Origin: a virus
Direction: 5' to 3' (one strand)
Length of the DNA stretch: 64,000 nucleotides
IMG/VR virus record: IMGVR_UViG_3300047552_002060
Location: 1 to 64,000 of that record
Of this stretch, positions 36,900 through 45,459 are shown in pieces (position 1 is the first letter of the stretch; every line of letters begins with the position of its first letter). The notes under the pieces were generated by a model, which was not told the DNA's origin, did not search any database, and was given only the letters and a program-made list of their open reading frames with translations. A program made the translations under genes and the position numbers.

Positions 36900-38303
36900 A
36901 TGTCATCTAGACTTCGCAGCAAGTTGGAAAAAGACCTCTTGGACAAGGAATTTGTCTCGGTTGAAGTTAAGTCACAGTGTTTGTCAACTGTGATTTACGA
37001 GTGTTGTACTAAGACACACCAGTTCATGGGTGCCGTTCTTCAGAGTCTTACTATCAATTACTCTCATCAACTTCCAACTGCTGGTATTTTGTTCAATACC
37101 GATGCTAAGCACTGGGAGATGCTGATTAATCCGTATTTCTTCTGTAAGAAGCTCAATGCTGAGCAGCGCAAGGCCGTGCTGCTTCATGAGCTTAGTCACA
37201 TTCTTCATAAGCACCCATTGCGAGTACCTTTTCTGAAGATTTCGCCACGCAAGCGAGTATTGATGAATATTGCTGCCGACATGGCGATTAACCAGTTCAT
37301 CAAGAATATCCCCGATGGCTGTCCACAATGTACACCATATGACCCCGACCATCCAACTCCATGCCCCAATGAGATGTGTCCCGGTCGCGGCATCTTCCTG
37401 CGTGACTTCTACGACATCGATGACAAGACAAAGGCTCGTATTCCATGGAAGGCCAATCAGACCATGGAGCATTATTACGAGAAGCTTCTGACTCGCTTCG
37501 AAGATCCTGACGATGGCGACGGAGATGGCGATGGCAATGCCGGTGGTGGAGCGTCAACGGGCGACCTACCCCAGACCATCGATGAGCATCTTTGGGATAA
37601 TGGCGCCGTTGAAGAAAAGGACATGCTGGACGCTACTGAGGAATTGGCCAAGCGTGCGATGGTAAAGGCTCGTCTTGATTACGATTCTCTTCCTGGCTCA
37701 GTGAAGGAACTTCTCGAGGATATCAAGGCACGGCGCGCCGAACTTAACTATAAGCAGCTCATTATGTCGGCTATGAAGCGTCACGCCAGCGGCCACGATC
37801 GCAATCATACGTGGACTCGTCCCTCTAAGCGATACGGCAATAAGGCTCGTGGAACGAAGGTAGGTGAGCTGCCGAAGCTCGACATCTATCTCGATTCCTC
37901 AGGAAGTATCAGCATCGAAGAGCTGAATGGCTTCTTAGAAGTTGTAGACCAGTTCCTTCGGGTTGGATCTCGTAAGTGTAATCTGAGTTTCTTCCATACA
38001 GCTCTCTACAAGACCGATAAATACAAGATGGGGACTAAGATTGCCCGAGAAGACATTCAGAGTGGAGGCACCGATCTCACTCCCGTATTGGCCAATATTC
38101 TCAAGAATAAAGCGGATATGGCGATCATCGTGACCGATGGTTGTTATGGGGATGTTCCGGCCGAACAGTGGATGAAGCCTGGCGAGAAGTTTCCACAAAC
38201 ATTGTTCGTCATCTCTAAAGACGGCACGGCGGATCATCCGTTGAAGCGTTTCGGGTCTGAGACGGTCAAGATTCCTGATAGCGCTACGTTTAAGAAGCAA
38301 TAA
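36900..38303 (+). CDS. metallopeptidase-like protein with VWA domain (DUF2201 type)
   Basis: 467 aa. Zinc peptidase motif HELSH at 96-100, then a Cys cluster (CPQCTPYDPDHPTPCPNEMC) near 142-160, an acidic Gly-rich linker, and a C-terminal VWA-like domain with MIDAS DSSGS (YLDSSGSIS near 330) and IIVTDGCYGD. The layout matches DUF2201 partners of MoxR ATPases. Together with 34461 it may form a phage chaperone/peptidase complex acting on host or phage proteins. Confidence 0.85.
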   Translation: MSSRLRSKLEKDLLDKEFVSVEVKSQCLSTVIYECCTKTHQFMGAVLQSLTINYSHQLPTAGILFNTDAKHWEMLINPYFFCKKLNAEQRKAVLLHELSHILHKHPLRVPFLKISPRKRVLMNIAADMAINQFIKNIPDGCPQCTPYDPDHPTPCPNEMCPGRGIFLRDFYDIDDKTKARIPWKANQTMEHYYEKLLTRFEDPDDGDGDGDGNAGGGASTGDLPQTIDEHLWDNGAVEEKDMLDATEELAKRAMVKARLDYDSLPGSVKELLEDIKARRAELNYKQLIMSAMKRHASGHDRNHTWTRPSKRYGNKARGTKVGELPKLDIYLDSSGSISIEELNGFLEVVDQFLRVGSRKCNLSFFHTALYKTDKYKMGTKIAREDIQSGGTDLTPVLANILKNKADMAIIVTDGCYGDVPAEQWMKPGEKFPQTLFVISKDGTADHPLKRFGSETVKIPDSATFKKQ

Positions 38304-38324
38304 TCTAACCTAAAGGAATAAACT

Positions 38325-38564
38325 ATGAACAAGAATAAGACGTTAAATGATTATTTTTTAGAAAATTGGTATTGGGGAGTCGTACTTGTTATCATCTGCG
38401 GCATTGTGACCCACTGGATCTGGCCAGAAATTAAGGCGCAAGACGCTGCTCTCACGAGTGCTATGTATTTTATCTGGTATCGTATCTACTCTGCCCTAGA
38501 ACTTATGTGGGATACGGTGCAAAAACTTGCGCCGGAGGACAGTGAAGTAAAGGATCTTGAATAA
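38325..38564 (+). CDS. small membrane protein, 79 aa
   Basis: One clear membrane helix (YWGVVLVIICGIVTHWIW) and an amphipathic second helix rich in Trp/Tyr. AAAGGAATAA precedes ATG. Overlaps the next gene by 8 bases. Confidence 0.6.
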   Translation: MNKNKTLNDYFLENWYWGVVLVIICGIVTHWIWPEIKAQDAALTSAMYFIWYRIYSALELMWDTVQKLAPEDSEVKDLE

Positions 38565-39210
38565 ACTTGATGATATAATTGAGTTTATGATTAAGCCAGA
38601 GACCGACATATTAGAAAAGTTTGAACAACTACTTAAATTTGCTAAAGAAGTTGCTCAAACTGAAGAGCTGGAAGAACTAGTCAAGAGTTGTCCACGCTGT
38701 GGTAAGGCCTCTGCCAATAAGTCTAATCCTTCTGGTCGGTGTTCTAGTTGCCTCAAAAAGTTAGCAGCCAATAAAAAGAAGCCAGGTCACTATCTCCATG
38801 AGCATAAAGTGGCAGACGATGCACTCCGTAGACAGAAGGGGAAAAACGGTACCGCTTCTAAGAAGTCTTCTGGTCTTGGGTCTCGTAAAGAAATCATCAA
38901 TAAAGTGCATTCTGCTGAAAAACGCACTGGACAAGTTTTGTCTCCAGACCGGAAGGACAACTCAAAAGGTTACTCCTCATCTAATGTCCGTATGGTCCCA
39001 CCGCATCTCAATAGAGGTCGACACCATGTTGACGGAAAGAAGTTAGCAGCCTGGAAAAAGAAACTCAAGAAGAACGACATCTCTGATGAAGAATTGTATA
39101 CTTACGTCTTAGCGAAAGCTACAGAGAATCAAACCGAATTAGTATCTGAACTTGAAAAGATGTCTCCCGCTGATTTGATCGCATACTTTTTCGATTCAGA
39201 TGTAGAATAA
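38557..39210 (+). CDS. zinc-ribbon protein with HNH-like DR-DN-KGY motif
   Basis: 217 aa from a TTG start. An N-terminal helical tail, then the zinc ribbon CPRCGK ... CSSCLKK (about 45-70), then a basic region with GHYLHEHKVADDALRRQ and LSPDRKDNSKGYSSSNVRMV, which resembles the C-terminal half of phage HNH/nuclease proteins (DR-DN-KGY-x3-NVR). No full catalytic set is visible. Probable DNA-binding or nuclease-related protein. Confidence 0.65.
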   Translation: MNKLDDIIEFMIKPETDILEKFEQLLKFAKEVAQTEELEELVKSCPRCGKASANKSNPSGRCSSCLKKLAANKKKPGHYLHEHKVADDALRRQKGKNGTASKKSSGLGSRKEIINKVHSAEKRTGQVLSPDRKDNSKGYSSSNVRMVPPHLNRGRHHVDGKKLAAWKKKLKKNDISDEELYTYVLAKATENQTELVSELEKMSPADLIAYFFDSDVE

Positions 39211-39249
39211 CCTTATAAATTCATATTAAATATCTCAAAGGAGCAGGTG

Positions 39250-39663
39250 ATGCTTGCTAATGTTTTGTCTTTTGTTTTTGGAGTGGTAGTTACTCTTACT
39301 GGTCTCACATTGCTGTCTCAATTTCTCCTGAAGAAGAGGAGCCAGGCATTAGCACCGACCGAATATGAAGCAGTGTCACAGACATCCTCGCCTCCTCCTG
39401 TTGAACAACCCACCACCAAGCTCTCTGTAAAAGATCGCCTCAAGAAGGCAGTTGATATTACAGCTAAACAGAGTCTACTTGATGCCCGCAAGGGACCCGA
39501 GTTCGTCATGCAGTTTAATGAGTTAGAACTCGAAAAACTTTCTGTATTGAAGACCATTCTAGCCGATGGATTTGATCCACTCATCGTCATTCGCTACAAC
39601 ACTGGTGATCAAGAGATGCTGCTGAGCAGCTATGTTCAGACGATCACCAAGGGGTTGGCTTAG
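39250..39663 (+). CDS. membrane-anchored hypothetical protein, 137 aa
   Basis: AAGGAG lies 6 bases before ATG 39250. N-terminal membrane helix (FVFGVVVTLTGLTLLSQFLL), Pro/Thr linker, then a soluble C-terminal domain (KDRLKKAVDITAKQ). Type II orientation likely. Not recognised. Confidence 0.6.
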   Translation: MLANVLSFVFGVVVTLTGLTLLSQFLLKKRSQALAPTEYEAVSQTSSPPPVEQPTTKLSVKDRLKKAVDITAKQSLLDARKGPEFVMQFNELELEKLSVLKTILADGFDPLIVIRYNTGDQEMLLSSYVQTITKGLA

Positions 39664-39665
39664 TC

Positions 39666-40070
39666 ATGGCGTTTCACATCGTCACCAAAAATTGCTTTCT
39701 TGTCTGCGAAAAGGTCACCTCAGTGATTCTAGAAGAAGTTTTTCCAGATGGAAAACCAGTTCGTAAGACTAAAAAGAAGCCCGGTCCAAAGAAGAAAGAA
39801 TCAGAAGAAGATAAGCAATTTTCAATTAACATCGCTTATTATCCAGTTAATACATCGCGCTCACAGTCATCTTCTTATAACAGCTCTTCTGGGGCAGAGG
39901 AACAATCGGTAGAATTTCGAATTATAGGAAGAAAAGAGGCAACCGCTCTCTTTAATGAGATCATTAAGGAAGTACAGGAACAGCATCCTAATGAAGCTTA
40001 TTTAGATAAGCTTGTAACTAAGATACTCTCTGAAGATGAGCTCAAAGAGAACTCAATTGAAGAAGCGTAA
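39666..40070 (+). CDS. hypothetical protein, 134 aa
   Basis: Soluble, with a Lys-rich loop (TKKKPGPKKKESEEDK) and a Ser-rich segment, then an acidic helix. May contact nucleic acid through the basic loop. Not recognised. Confidence 0.6.
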   Translation: MAFHIVTKNCFLVCEKVTSVILEEVFPDGKPVRKTKKKPGPKKKESEEDKQFSINIAYYPVNTSRSQSSSYNSSSGAEEQSVEFRIIGRKEATALFNEIIKEVQEQHPNEAYLDKLVTKILSEDELKENSIEEA

Positions 40071-40254
40071 ACTTATCAAAGAGAAACGAGGTTACATTAA
40101 TCTAATGCGTCATCGAGTTTTATTCGACTCTATATTAATAAATATAGAGCCCAGACTCAATCAGTATGTAGAGCAGGTCGATAACTCGCGCAAGGATTAT
40201 GAAGCTTATTTGTCGCCGAGTGTTCCAATAAAGACATTGAATGTCGCTCCATAA
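40036..40254 (+). CDS. small basic protein, 72 aa
   Basis: Basic N-terminus (SSKRTQLKKRKLIKEKRGY) overlapping the upstream gene by 35 bases, then a helical section. A later start at 40105 (MRHRVLFDSILINIE) is possible. Confidence 0.45.
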   Translation: MSSKRTQLKKRKLIKEKRGYINLMRHRVLFDSILINIEPRLNQYVEQVDNSRKDYEAYLSPSVPIKTLNVAP

Positions 40255-40256
40255 TC

Positions 40257-40266
40257 CTTTCCGAAT
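40257..40266 (+). promoter_or_regulatory. CTTTCCGAATC motif, variant promoter candidate
   Basis: Variant of the CCGAAA motif, 40 bases before the start at 40306. Confidence 0.35.
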
Positions 40267-40305
40267 CCAAAAGAATTTGAAAAATTAATTTGTATCGAGG
40301 TGATA

Positions 40306-41034
40306 ATGGGTACATTGCGGGACGAAAAGTATGAAAAATTAGATTATCTGTCACAACTCACTGAGATCGTTGTTAGTCCCCAAAATGAAATTTTGGGCAA
40401 TTTGCCCGAGCGGCTAAAAATTGATTTTGAGCTGTTTAGTAAGGTAAAAACGCGAGCGTGGAATCTATCACTTGGTTTTGAGGTGAATGTAACTCAAATC
40501 TTGATAGAGATTCTCTCTCTAAGAGAGAGAGAGTATATTGAAGACATAAGGAAGTGTTTCACGCTTGAAGCGTCAGAAGATTTAGAAGTTGATTTTGATA
40601 CTCAAAAGATGACTGGAACATTAGTACTAGTAAAAATCGACAATCAGCTAGATGAAAAAAAGTTGTTGGAGATGGCAATCGAAAAGGCTAAACGTCACTT
40701 GTCTTATTATTGTTGGCCTGCGAAGCGCCTTCGAGAGAAGATCTCTACGGTGTTGGATGTCTTTGAGACAGGAAGTGGAAGTGAGTGGGCTAAGACAGCA
40801 TACGGTAGATCAGGATATGAGGGAGAGCGCAAGATATGTGAAGCTCTCACTTCTGTGATTCTTGATAATAAGTGGCGTATTCGCGACACATCAATTATTA
40901 TCAAGATGGGCTCTTGGATACAAGGTTATCTCAAAGACGAAGATGAGTCAAATACTGGTCTTGTGAATCTTATTAAGCTCAAGATTATGGTCGATAAAGA
41001 CCTTCCCATTTACTCTATCGACGAGGTCAAATAA
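40306..41034 (+). CDS. hypothetical protein, 242 aa
   Basis: GAGG lies a few bases before ATG 40306; a GTG at 40300 would add two residues. Soluble, with a long helix region SLREREYIEDIRKCFTLE and a C-terminal RIRDTSIIIKMGSWIQ. No known motif. Overlaps the next gene by one base. Confidence 0.65.
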   Translation: MGTLRDEKYEKLDYLSQLTEIVVSPQNEILGNLPERLKIDFELFSKVKTRAWNLSLGFEVNVTQILIEILSLREREYIEDIRKCFTLEASEDLEVDFDTQKMTGTLVLVKIDNQLDEKKLLEMAIEKAKRHLSYYCWPAKRLREKISTVLDVFETGSGSEWAKTAYGRSGYEGERKICEALTSVILDNKWRIRDTSIIIKMGSWIQGYLKDEDESNTGLVNLIKLKIMVDKDLPIYSIDEVK

Positions 41035-41531
41035 TGCCATCTGTGTCAGAAAGATTAGCAAAAATTATAGCATCGCATATACCACAGAAGATTGTCTTTA
41101 AAGCGTATATTACTCCTAATGAGAATAGAAGGAGCAGTGTTGTTTTTGAGCCTAAAGTCGTAAAAAGTAGGGAGGTCGTTGAGGACGGTCACGATCCAGA
41201 ATTACATAAGGCTCTTTCTCATAATGTCACCGAGACATGGGACTATGGCGAAAATCGCTTCATGGTATCTACAGAGGTAGATGGTCTCTGGCGCACTATG
41301 AAATATGATGTTATTAGTAAGTATGATCAGATCAGTACGAGAAGCGATGCCACTAAGCGAAAGACAAGTAGATTTATTGATGGCATCAAACTCAGTGATA
41401 AGTATCTACCTGATTTTATCGCACAGATCTTCTTAAAGATAAATAGCGAAGCTTACAAAAAAATGTCACAAGCTGAAAAACAGGCTCTTTTCGAGCAATT
41501 TGAACCACTCCGGAGAATGTATGCTAAGTGA
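41034..41531 (+). CDS. hypothetical protein, 165 aa
   Basis: Soluble alpha/beta protein; KYDQISTRSDATKRKTSRFI is a basic, possibly nucleic-acid-binding loop. No signal. It overlaps the next gene by 11 bases, in an operon with 40306. Confidence 0.65.
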   Translation: MPSVSERLAKIIASHIPQKIVFKAYITPNENRRSSVVFEPKVVKSREVVEDGHDPELHKALSHNVTETWDYGENRFMVSTEVDGLWRTMKYDVISKYDQISTRSDATKRKTSRFIDGIKLSDKYLPDFIAQIFLKINSEAYKKMSQAEKQALFEQFEPLRRMYAK

Positions 41532-42057
41532 GCAAGACGACACAGAAGAGATTGTTGAGAAGATTGTGGTGCGACGCAAGCTCACCAATGAAGATGTCAT
41601 CAAATATGAAGCCATGGTCGAAAAGTTTATTCGCGACAGCTGCGTGAAGAATTGGAATGAGGCTCGCACTGGTGGACCTGATGCTCCTCTGGGTGCTTCT
41701 GGCTATACGATCAATGATTTGAAGCAGCACTTGCGTGCTGAAGTATGTGTGGCACTTCAAAACTTTGACCCCAACTACCGAACTAAGGAAGGTCGGACAG
41801 TCAAAGAGAGTACATTCGTCTATCAGCATCTGACGTTTAGAGTTGGTCAACTGATGAAGCGACTCACCAAGAAGCGCTGTGGATACGGTGTGCGCCACAA
41901 TCCAGTTCATCTGGTCATTGAAGATGGAGCAGATGAGTCTGCTCACTATGACGTAGACCTTGGACTCGCTATTGATAAGCGAATCGAACTTACGTATGCG
42001 CAGAAGAGTCAAGTCCAGAAGTTCTTAGACGCGAAGAGATCACGAGGCTTTCGATGA
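41521..42057 (+). CDS. possible sigma-factor-like protein
   Basis: 178 aa from ATG 41521 (GGAGA upstream). YTINDLKQHLRAEVCVALQN ... FDPNYRTKEGRTVKESTFVYQH ... RVGQLMKRLTKKR reads like sigma region 2 (DLxQ-L ... FDP ... FxTFxYxxLxxR). No region 4 is obvious, a state seen in reduced phage sigma factors. If correct it could recognise the CCGAAA promoters. Weak similarity only. Confidence 0.5.
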   Translation: MLSEQDDTEEIVEKIVVRRKLTNEDVIKYEAMVEKFIRDSCVKNWNEARTGGPDAPLGASGYTINDLKQHLRAEVCVALQNFDPNYRTKEGRTVKESTFVYQHLTFRVGQLMKRLTKKRCGYGVRHNPVHLVIEDGADESAHYDVDLGLAIDKRIELTYAQKSQVQKFLDAKRSRGFR

Positions 42058-42704
42058 AAATAGTAACAATCTCGGATACCCATAACGCCCACAGCAAGCT
42101 TACTATTCCTGATTGCGACATTCTCATTCATGCCGGGGATGAGTCTTTTCGCGGCAGGAGAGACGAGATCGAAGCATTTGTGAAGTGGTTCGATATTCAA
42201 CCGGCCAAACATCTAGTCTGGATTCCTGGTAACCACTCTCTAGGTGTAGAGGCACACTGGCCAGGTTCTGCTAATTGGATCAAGGATATAAGCCCAAGAA
42301 CTAACATCCTGATGAACTCCGATGTTACCTTAGAAGGTTTAAAGATTTGGGGAAGTCCAGTTACGCCGTGGTTTTGCGACTGGGCATGGAATGTTCAGCG
42401 GGGAGCCGATATCAAAAAGTACTGGGATAAAATCCCAAGTGATGCTTCTATCGTAGTAACACATGGTCCACCACATGGAATCTTAGATGTAGTTGAGCCC
42501 AATTCCCATTCCGCGTATCCTCGACATGCTGGATGTGAAGAGCTGATGAAGGCAATGGTACGAGTCAAGCCTAAGCTTCATGTATTTGGCCATATCCATG
42601 AAGGATACGGCGTTCATGTTACGCCTGATACTACATACGTTAACGCATCTATCATGGATGTGGGTTATGATCCTGTCAATCTGCCACTAGAGTTTAACTT
42701 ATGA
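42054..42704 (+). CDS. calcineurin-like metallophosphoesterase
   Basis: 216 aa. Full set of metal-binding motifs: ISDTHNAH (Asp8, His10), HAGDE (Asp29), GNHS (59-62), VVTHGPPHG and FGHIHEGYG near 179. The family cleaves phosphodiesters; some members act on 2',3'-cyclic phosphates. It directly precedes a cyclic-phosphate receiver-like protein and lies near an RNA ligase, so an RNA end-processing role is plausible. Confidence 0.88.
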   Translation: MKIVTISDTHNAHSKLTIPDCDILIHAGDESFRGRRDEIEAFVKWFDIQPAKHLVWIPGNHSLGVEAHWPGSANWIKDISPRTNILMNSDVTLEGLKIWGSPVTPWFCDWAWNVQRGADIKKYWDKIPSDASIVVTHGPPHGILDVVEPNSHSAYPRHAGCEELMKAMVRVKPKLHVFGHIHEGYGVHVTPDTTYVNASIMDVGYDPVNLPLEFNL

Positions 42705-43084
42705 TGATTTATCTTGATGACATGAGATCAACTCCAGAGGGTTGGCATCGATGCTTCAAGATTGAAGAAGTTCAGGAGTTGATGCAGACGAATGTCGTCA
42801 CACATCTGAGCTTAGACCACGATCTCGGAGCTTCTTACCTATGTAAGAATTGTTTTGACTTTGATCGCACTATGTGTGACGAAGAAAGTTGTACATGTAT
42901 GTGCCACAGCGTCGAGTTCTTCACTTGTCCCACTGGGTATGATCTGTGTAAGTGGATGGCCGAACTTGACTGTTGGCCGATCAATAAACCAATGGTTCAT
43001 TCTGCTAATCCAGTCGGTGCTCGCAATATGCGCGAATGCATTGAGAGGTACTGGCATGCACCAGGAACTTCGAGGAGATATTGA
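42701..43084 (+). CDS. cyclic-phosphate-processing receiver-like (cREC) domain protein
   Basis: 127 aa. YLDDMRSTPEGW (Asp6, Asp7), HLSLDHDLGA (His-x3-Asp-His-Asp) and MVHSANPVGARNM are the marks of the cREC receiver fold, associated with cyclic-phosphate RNA processing contexts. A Cys insert (CKNCFDFDRTMCDEESCTC) is unusual and may bind zinc. Overlaps the upstream phosphoesterase by ATGA. Confidence 0.75.
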   Translation: MMIYLDDMRSTPEGWHRCFKIEEVQELMQTNVVTHLSLDHDLGASYLCKNCFDFDRTMCDEESCTCMCHSVEFFTCPTGYDLCKWMAELDCWPINKPMVHSANPVGARNMRECIERYWHAPGTSRRY

Positions 43085-43305
43085 TGGATGACTTCACTCT
43101 AATACCTTTCGATACAACGAACGAGCACAAAGTACTCGAGAAGGCGCTAATTAAGGCATTATTAGAATTTCATCAACAATACGGAAGAACGGCTAGAAAA
43201 CGTTTAGACATATCGATTGCGCTTTCAGCAGTGAAGATACTTGTTCATTTGAACAATGCACTTAATGAAGCCGGGTTGAAAATCGTAAAAAACAATGGCA
43301 AATAA
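43084..43305 (+). CDS. hypothetical helical protein, 73 aa
   Basis: Mostly helical (LEKALIKALLEFHQQYG and ISIALSAVKILVHLNNAL). Overlaps neighbours by one and eleven bases. Not recognised. Confidence 0.55.
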   Translation: MDDFTLIPFDTTNEHKVLEKALIKALLEFHQQYGRTARKRLDISIALSAVKILVHLNNALNEAGLKIVKNNGK

Positions 43306-43501
43306 CTGTTCGTGTGGACATCCATGGGGCGATCACTATGATGCATCATACTGCCTTCACGATGATTGCTACTGTGGAGTGTGTCTCCTATGTGGAGAAC
43401 AGTTTATTGAGAGACCGTTGAACTTCGGTTTTTGTCCGCATTGTAAAAGATTAAAGATGACGCTTGATCAGCTCTTAAAAAAGGAACCCACCGATGCCTA
43501 A
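43295..43501 (+). CDS. small multi-Cys zinc protein, 68 aa
   Basis: NCSCGHPW-GDH, YCLHDDCYCGVCLLCGEQ and FGFCPHC give eight or more Cys/His, enough for two zinc sites. Overlaps the ClpP-like gene by 8 bases. Unknown. Confidence 0.6.
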   Translation: MANNCSCGHPWGDHYDASYCLHDDCYCGVCLLCGEQFIERPLNFGFCPHCKRLKMTLDQLLKKEPTDA

Positions 43502-44156
43502 ACATGAACACGAATTTGCGGATGACGAACAGACGAACCAGGTCCAAGAACCGGTAGACGAAGATGGACCCATCTGGGTCAATACTGTCACCGAAGACTC
43601 AGCGCGCGCTTTTGTCAAGCAGCTACAGATACAGTCACGTAAGGATCTCAGCGCTCCAATTATCATCTATATCGACTCACTGGGCGGTGATGCCTATTCG
43701 CTGCTGACCATGATTGGGGCCATGGAATGCATTCCCAATCAGATCATTACCTGCGCGATGGGCAAAGCAATGAGTGCAGGTGCGATTCTTCTGGCCTGTG
43801 GCGATGTCAGATATGCAAGCCAGCACGCGACAATCATGGTCCATGAAGCTACAGCTATGATCGGTGGACATATCGATGACATGAATATTCAGCATTCTAA
43901 TCTAACTAAGCTCAACGAGAAGCTGATGAAGCTTCTAGTTAAGAAGTGCGACTTCCGAGGCGGTGTCAGTGCACTCAAGAAGCAGCTGGCCAACTCTCGA
44001 GACTGGTATCTCGATGCCGAAGAAGCCGCTAAATTTGGCCTAATTCACCATGTGGGTGTTCCTACGTTGTATAAGAATCTTTCAATGCAATATCTTTTAT
44101 CGTCTAACCCAAGGGGAAACAATGATCAAGGATCTGGAAAGAAAGCTAAAGATTAA
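43494..44156 (+). CDS. second ClpP-like serine protease
   Basis: 220 aa. IIIYIDSLGGDAYSLL, GKAMSAGAILL with Ser94, and TIMVHEAT with His117 define the ClpP fold; the catalytic Asp is further along. It differs from the minus-strand ClpP-like protein and lies in an accessory operon, so it is less likely a capsid protease and may act in host takeover or protein turnover. Confidence 0.85.
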   Translation: MPKHEHEFADDEQTNQVQEPVDEDGPIWVNTVTEDSARAFVKQLQIQSRKDLSAPIIIYIDSLGGDAYSLLTMIGAMECIPNQIITCAMGKAMSAGAILLACGDVRYASQHATIMVHEATAMIGGHIDDMNIQHSNLTKLNEKLMKLLVKKCDFRGGVSALKKQLANSRDWYLDAEEAAKFGLIHHVGVPTLYKNLSMQYLLSSNPRGNNDQGSGKKAKD

Positions 44157-44280
44157 CGGAAAGCCAGTACAAGTAATCTGTAATCAAATCGCCTACGAAT
44201 CATTGAGTAAATTAGTTGTTTTGCCAGAGCTGCTAAAGCAATTAGAAAGCAAGGAAAACCATGAGCACGCACAGAGTTGA
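44122..44280 (+). CDS. hypothetical protein, 52 aa
   Basis: AAGGGG precedes ATG 44122; the ORF overlaps the end of the ClpP-like gene by 35 bases. Small basic/helical (KDLERKLKINGKPVQVICN). Not recognised. Confidence 0.45.
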   Translation: MIKDLERKLKINGKPVQVICNQIAYESLSKLVVLPELLKQLESKENHEHAQS

Positions 44281-45457
44281 AGTAGTCAAAATTGATGAGA
44301 TTCTTGTTCATCCGGGAGCCGATCGCCTCGAGCTCGCAAAGATCAGCGGCTGGCAAGTTGTCACCGGAAAGGGCAATTTTCAAGTTGGGAACTTAGTGCT
44401 CTATATTCCAGTTGACTCTATCCTCCCCAACTCACTCGAGATGCGCCTATTCCCGCCTGGGTCAAAGATTACCTTGAAGAAGGGTCGCGTGCGCTCAATC
44501 AAGATCCGCGGACAGATGTCACAGGGAATGATTGTCTCTCTTCAGGTAGTTAAGGAGGAGCTGATTGCTCTTGGTAAGTTTGAACAACTGCCAAATTATC
44601 GTCACGGTGATGATTTTACTAATACGCAGGGTGAAGCCTTCATTGCTGAAGGCGATGATTTTGCAGAACTACTTGGCGTAACTAAGTATGAGCCACCCGA
44701 GCCTGAGTTTGCAGGTGGACCGACTAAGGGTGCCAAGAAGGCAAGTAAGAACCAAATCAATCCTAACTTCAAGAAATATACAGACATTGAGAATATCAAG
44801 TGGTACACTAATGTCTTTAAGGAAGGCGAACAGGTGTATATCAGCGAGAAACTACATGGGACATCTGCGCGCTACGGATATGTCCCTCGTCACTATGAGG
44901 GATTCTTGGCTCCACTTAGGACAGCGGTGATGGATTTTCTCTCTAAGTGGGGTGTCGTCAAGACACACCAGTTCGTGTATGGCTCGCGAAATTGTCAACT
45001 TCACACGGGCTCAAATCAGAGCTGGTACAAGGAAGATGTCTACTCGAAGATTCTTCACCAGGAAGATATCAAGAGCAAACTACAACCTGGTGAGTGTGTT
45101 TATGGCGAGATCGTTGGCCACAATATCCAGAAGAACTATGCCTATGGCTGTAAGGAAGGAGAGCATAAGTTCTATGTCTATGATGTGATGGTAGACGGCA
45201 AGTGGCTCGATTATCCTGCCTTTGCTCGATGGTGTAGTCAACGTGGCTTCGCGCCTGTTCCTAAGCTCTATGTCGGTCCTTGGAGTCAAGAGGTTCATAT
45301 GAAGCACCGCGACGGCGAGTCCACTATCGGCGGACAGAAGATCCGCGAAGGTGTGGTAGTTAAGTCTGTCGTAGACGAAGAGTCTATCTGCGGGCGTAAG
45401 GTACTAAAGAGCATCAGTGATGCTTACTATCTAGAGGATAATAGTTCTTATCACTAG
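44261..45457 (+). CDS. RNA ligase, DraRnl (Rnl5) type
   Basis: 398 aa. The N-terminal OB-like domain (VEVVKIDEILVHPGADRLE, GWQVVTGKGNFQVG, LVLYIPVDSILP) followed by adenylyltransferase with nucleotide-binding Lys197 in ISEKLHGTSAR, FVYGSRN, GECVYGEIVGH and EGVVVKS is the Deinococcus-type RNA ligase arrangement. Seals 3'-OH/5'-phosphate RNA ends. With the P-loop kinase at 1899 and the phosphoesterase/cREC pair it could repair tRNAs cut by host nucleases. Confidence 0.9.
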   Translation: MSTHRVEVVKIDEILVHPGADRLELAKISGWQVVTGKGNFQVGNLVLYIPVDSILPNSLEMRLFPPGSKITLKKGRVRSIKIRGQMSQGMIVSLQVVKEELIALGKFEQLPNYRHGDDFTNTQGEAFIAEGDDFAELLGVTKYEPPEPEFAGGPTKGAKKASKNQINPNFKKYTDIENIKWYTNVFKEGEQVYISEKLHGTSARYGYVPRHYEGFLAPLRTAVMDFLSKWGVVKTHQFVYGSRNCQLHTGSNQSWYKEDVYSKILHQEDIKSKLQPGECVYGEIVGHNIQKNYAYGCKEGEHKFYVYDVMVDGKWLDYPAFARWCSQRGFAPVPKLYVGPWSQEVHMKHRDGESTIGGQKIREGVVVKSVVDEESICGRKVLKSISDAYYLEDNSSYH

Positions 45458-45459
45458 TT

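Noticed and set aside
36745-36900. 51-residue open frame (ILRLFKSYRLQ) between 36748 and 36900
   Set aside because: Begins directly after a stop with ATA and no usual start codon; it overlaps the promoter-like motif. Noted but not called.
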